NCBI GenBank assembly: GCA_016875955.1
Contig: VGOH01000083.1
Span: 1-5,742 of the forward strand
Source of the DNA: Chloroflexota bacterium
Lineage (GTDB): Bacteria > Chloroflexota > Dehalococcoidia > Dehalococcoidales > RBG-16-60-22
Direction of reading: 5' to 3'
Length of the DNA: 5,742 bases
Below the pieces are notes generated by a model. That model worked only from the letters and a program-made list of their open reading frames with translations, did not search any database and was not told the DNA's origin. Made by a program: the position numbers and the translations under genes. Shown one piece after another: positions 4,462 through 5,742 of the stretch. Every line of letters starts with the position of its first letter. Position 1 is the first letter of the stretch.

Positions 4462-5475
4462 TTAAGCAACGCGCTTCCGGTTCTGCACCATCACGCTGGC
4501 CAGCTTGATGGCCTCTATGAGGCTGGTGGGGTCGGCGGTGCCTTTGCCCGCCTTGCCGAAGTTGGTGCCGTGGTCCACCGATGTCCGGATAATGGGCAGC
4601 CCCAGCGTAACATTGACGCCGAAGGTGATGCCGAGCATCTTCACCGCAATGTGCCCCTGGTCGTGGTACATGGCGATGGCGGCGTCAAACTGCCCCTCGT
4701 TGGTGCGCAGGAACACGGAATCGGGCGGCAGCGGCCCGACCACGTTCAACCCCTGCTGCTTCGCCTCCTCAATAGCCGGCGCAATGTACTTTATCTCCTC
4801 GTCGCCAAAGAGGCCGCCCTCGCCGGAATGGGGGTTCAGGCCGGAGACGGCAATCTTCGGCTCGGCAATGCCCATCTGTTTCACCGCCTCGTTGGTAAGC
4901 CTGAGAACGGTGAGTATGCGGGGCGGCCGTACCCTTTCTATCGCCGTCTTCAGTGAGACGTGGGTTGATACATGGCTGACGCGCAGTTTGCCCGTGACCA
5001 GCATCATGGCGACGTCTTTGACACCGCAGAGTTCAGCCAGCAGCTGGGTATGCCCGTCGTAGTGATACCCCGCCTTGTTCAACGCCTCTTTATTTATCGC
5101 CGAGGTGACGATGGCGTCAGCCTCCCCGGCCAGTGCCATCTCCGTCCCTATTTTGATATATTCATAGGCCGCCTTCCCGGCCATGGGGTCAACGCGCCCT
5201 CTGGTCAGCTTATCCAGCTGGATATTGTGCAGGTCAATGACCTCAATAATGCCGTCCTGAAACCTGGCATCGGCGAGTTTAGCTATCGCCCTCACCTGGC
5301 CGGGAGCTCTGGTAAAGGTGAAGGCCGCTTTCATCGCCGCCGCATCGCCAATCACCACCGGTCGGCATAATTTCCTCACCTCCGGCTCGGCCAGGGCCTT
5401 GGTAATGATTTCAGGTCCGGAGCCAGCGGCATCGCCCATGGTTATGGCTAATAACGCTTTACCTTTCCCGCTCAT
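4462..5475 (-). CDS. pdxA2: PdxA2-type four-carbon acid sugar 4-phosphate dehydrogenase
   Basis: A 337-residue PdxA-family dehydrogenase with all expected motifs: TMGDAAGSGPE (12-22), the substrate motif GHT (141-143), metal histidines H172 (STHVSL), H216 (NPHSGEGG) and H271 (MYHDQG), and VNVTLGLPIIRTSVDHGTNF (287-306). DHGTNFGKAGKGTADP is typical of the PdxA2 group. In characterised systems such proteins, encoded beside DUF1537 kinases, oxidise D-threonate or D-erythronate 4-phosphate with NAD+; the keto acid loses CO2 to give dihydroxyacetone phosphate. The kinase neighbour supports that role over vitamin B6 synthesis, though the exact stereoisomer cannot be read from sequence. ATG 5475 overlaps the kinase stop in an ATGA, and GGAGAGAGG (5493-5485) lies 9 bases upstream, so translation is coupled. 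Confidence 0.88.
   Translation of the reverse strand: MSGKGKALLAITMGDAAGSGPEIITKALAEPEVRKLCRPVVIGDAAAMKAAFTFTRAPGQVRAIAKLADARFQDGIIEVIDLHNIQLDKLTRGRVDPMAGKAAYEYIKIGTEMALAGEADAIVTSAINKEALNKAGYHYDGHTQLLAELCGVKDVAMMLVTGKLRVSHVSTHVSLKTAIERVRPPRILTVLRLTNEAVKQMGIAEPKIAVSGLNPHSGEGGLFGDEEIKYIAPAIEEAKQQGLNVVGPLPPDSVFLRTNEGQFDAAIAMYHDQGHIAVKMLGITFGVNVTLGLPIIRTSVDHGTNFGKAGKGTADPTSLIEAIKLASVMVQNRKRVA
4528..4557. repeat. 30-base direct repeat, copy in pdxA2
   Basis: Second copy of the 30-base identity, in the same codon phase and encoding the same GKAGKGTADP segment near the C-terminus of PdxA2. The two genes are otherwise strongly diverged at DNA level. Confidence 0.8.
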
Positions 5476-5742
5476 GTCACGCTACCTCTCTCCAGATATA
5501 CTATTGATTTCACCATCGCCGCTTCCGTCCCGAATCCCCCCGCCTTGGTGACAATCCTCATGCCCGGGAACTGCCCGCCTATCAGTTCGCCCGCCGGTAC
5601 CCCGGGCTCAACCTCACCATTCACCTGAATGGCGGAGGCCTGCAACCGGCGGCAGACTTCCAGCGCGATATCTCCTCCGGAGAGGAAAAGGCCGGCAAAT
5701 CTATGTGATGTCAAAATGCCCGCCACCATCTCCGCCATAATT
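5472..5742 (-). CDS. Four-carbon acid sugar kinase, DUF1537 family, C-terminal domain (partial)
   Basis: The gene runs off the right edge; about the last 89 residues are visible. They match the nucleotide-binding C-terminal domain of the DUF1537 kinases: GLFLSGGDIALEVCRRL (counting from the visible methionine at 5738, residues 16-32; usual form GGDTA), GEVEPGVPAGELIGG (41-55) and VTKAGGFGTEAAM (63-75). The family phosphorylates threonate, erythronate or related acids at O4 with ATP (DtnK, LtnK, DenK, OtnK types). Which substrate is used depends mainly on the N-terminal domain, which is outside the window. The ATG at 5738 is internal and not the true start, since the frame continues to the edge. 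The TGA at 5474-5472 overlaps the pdxA2 start codon by the ATGA pattern, marking one operon whose promoter lies outside. Confidence 0.88.
   Translation of the reverse strand, partial: IMAEMVAGILTSHRFAGLFLSGGDIALEVCRRLQASAIQVNGEVEPGVPAGELIGGQFPGMRIVTKAGGFGTEAAMVKSIVYLERGSVT

Noticed and set aside
4462..5475. Vitamin B6 biosynthesis PdxA as the primary role
   Set aside because: The adjacent DUF1537 kinase and the DHGTNFGKAGKG motif fit the PdxA2 catabolic group better, and no pdxJ or other B6 gene is in view. It cannot be fully excluded.

Overview
The window carries six recognisable protein-coding genes, plus the tail of a seventh at the left edge, in a moderately GC-rich bacterial background. 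Short gene gaps, good Shine-Dalgarno sites, a livG-type ABC ATPase, a PaaK-type ligase and G/C-run hairpin repeats suggest an environmental anaerobe such as an uncultivated Chloroflexota (Dehalococcoidia-like) bacterium. That placement is an impression from gene content only and is weak; no marker gene is present.

Left part (1-2484). A plus-strand gene for a PaaK-like (phenylacetate-CoA ligase family) adenylate-forming enzyme (68-1360) overlaps the end of an unidentified upstream gene (1-77). Its nucleotide-binding loop is not canonical. It converges, 13 bases apart, on a minus-strand pair: a 90-residue six-cysteine protein (2484-2212) followed 7 bases later by a LivG-type ABC transporter ATPase (2204-1374). 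The other Liv transporter genes are not in the window. Carboxylate/amino-acid uptake and CoA activation is a plausible shared theme but is not shown.

Middle (2485-3034). About 550 bases have no gene. They lie between the divergent six-cysteine gene and a VOC-family gene (3035-3412). A putative promoter sits at each end. Between them is a cluster of at least five short hairpins made of C/G runs, which looks like a mosaic of dispersed intergenic repeats. The VOC gene has a near-consensus sigma-70 promoter (TTGACA, 17 bases, TACAAT) and a strong ribosome binding site.

Right part (3437-5742, minus strand). This is an operon, read from the right edge inward: the C-terminal domain of a DUF1537 four-carbon acid sugar kinase, then a PdxA2-type dehydrogenase (ATGA overlap), then, 17 bases on, a second and divergent PdxA-family protein. 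Kinase plus PdxA2 is the known core of threonate/erythronate catabolism: 4-phosphorylation, then oxidation and decarboxylation to dihydroxyacetone phosphate. The second PdxA copy keeps the three metal-binding histidines but has lost the usual GHT and DHGT substrate motifs. This makes it the most interesting item in the window: a possible enzyme for another substrate or stereoisomer, or a partner subunit. I see no RNA gene, CRISPR array, transposase or phage gene.
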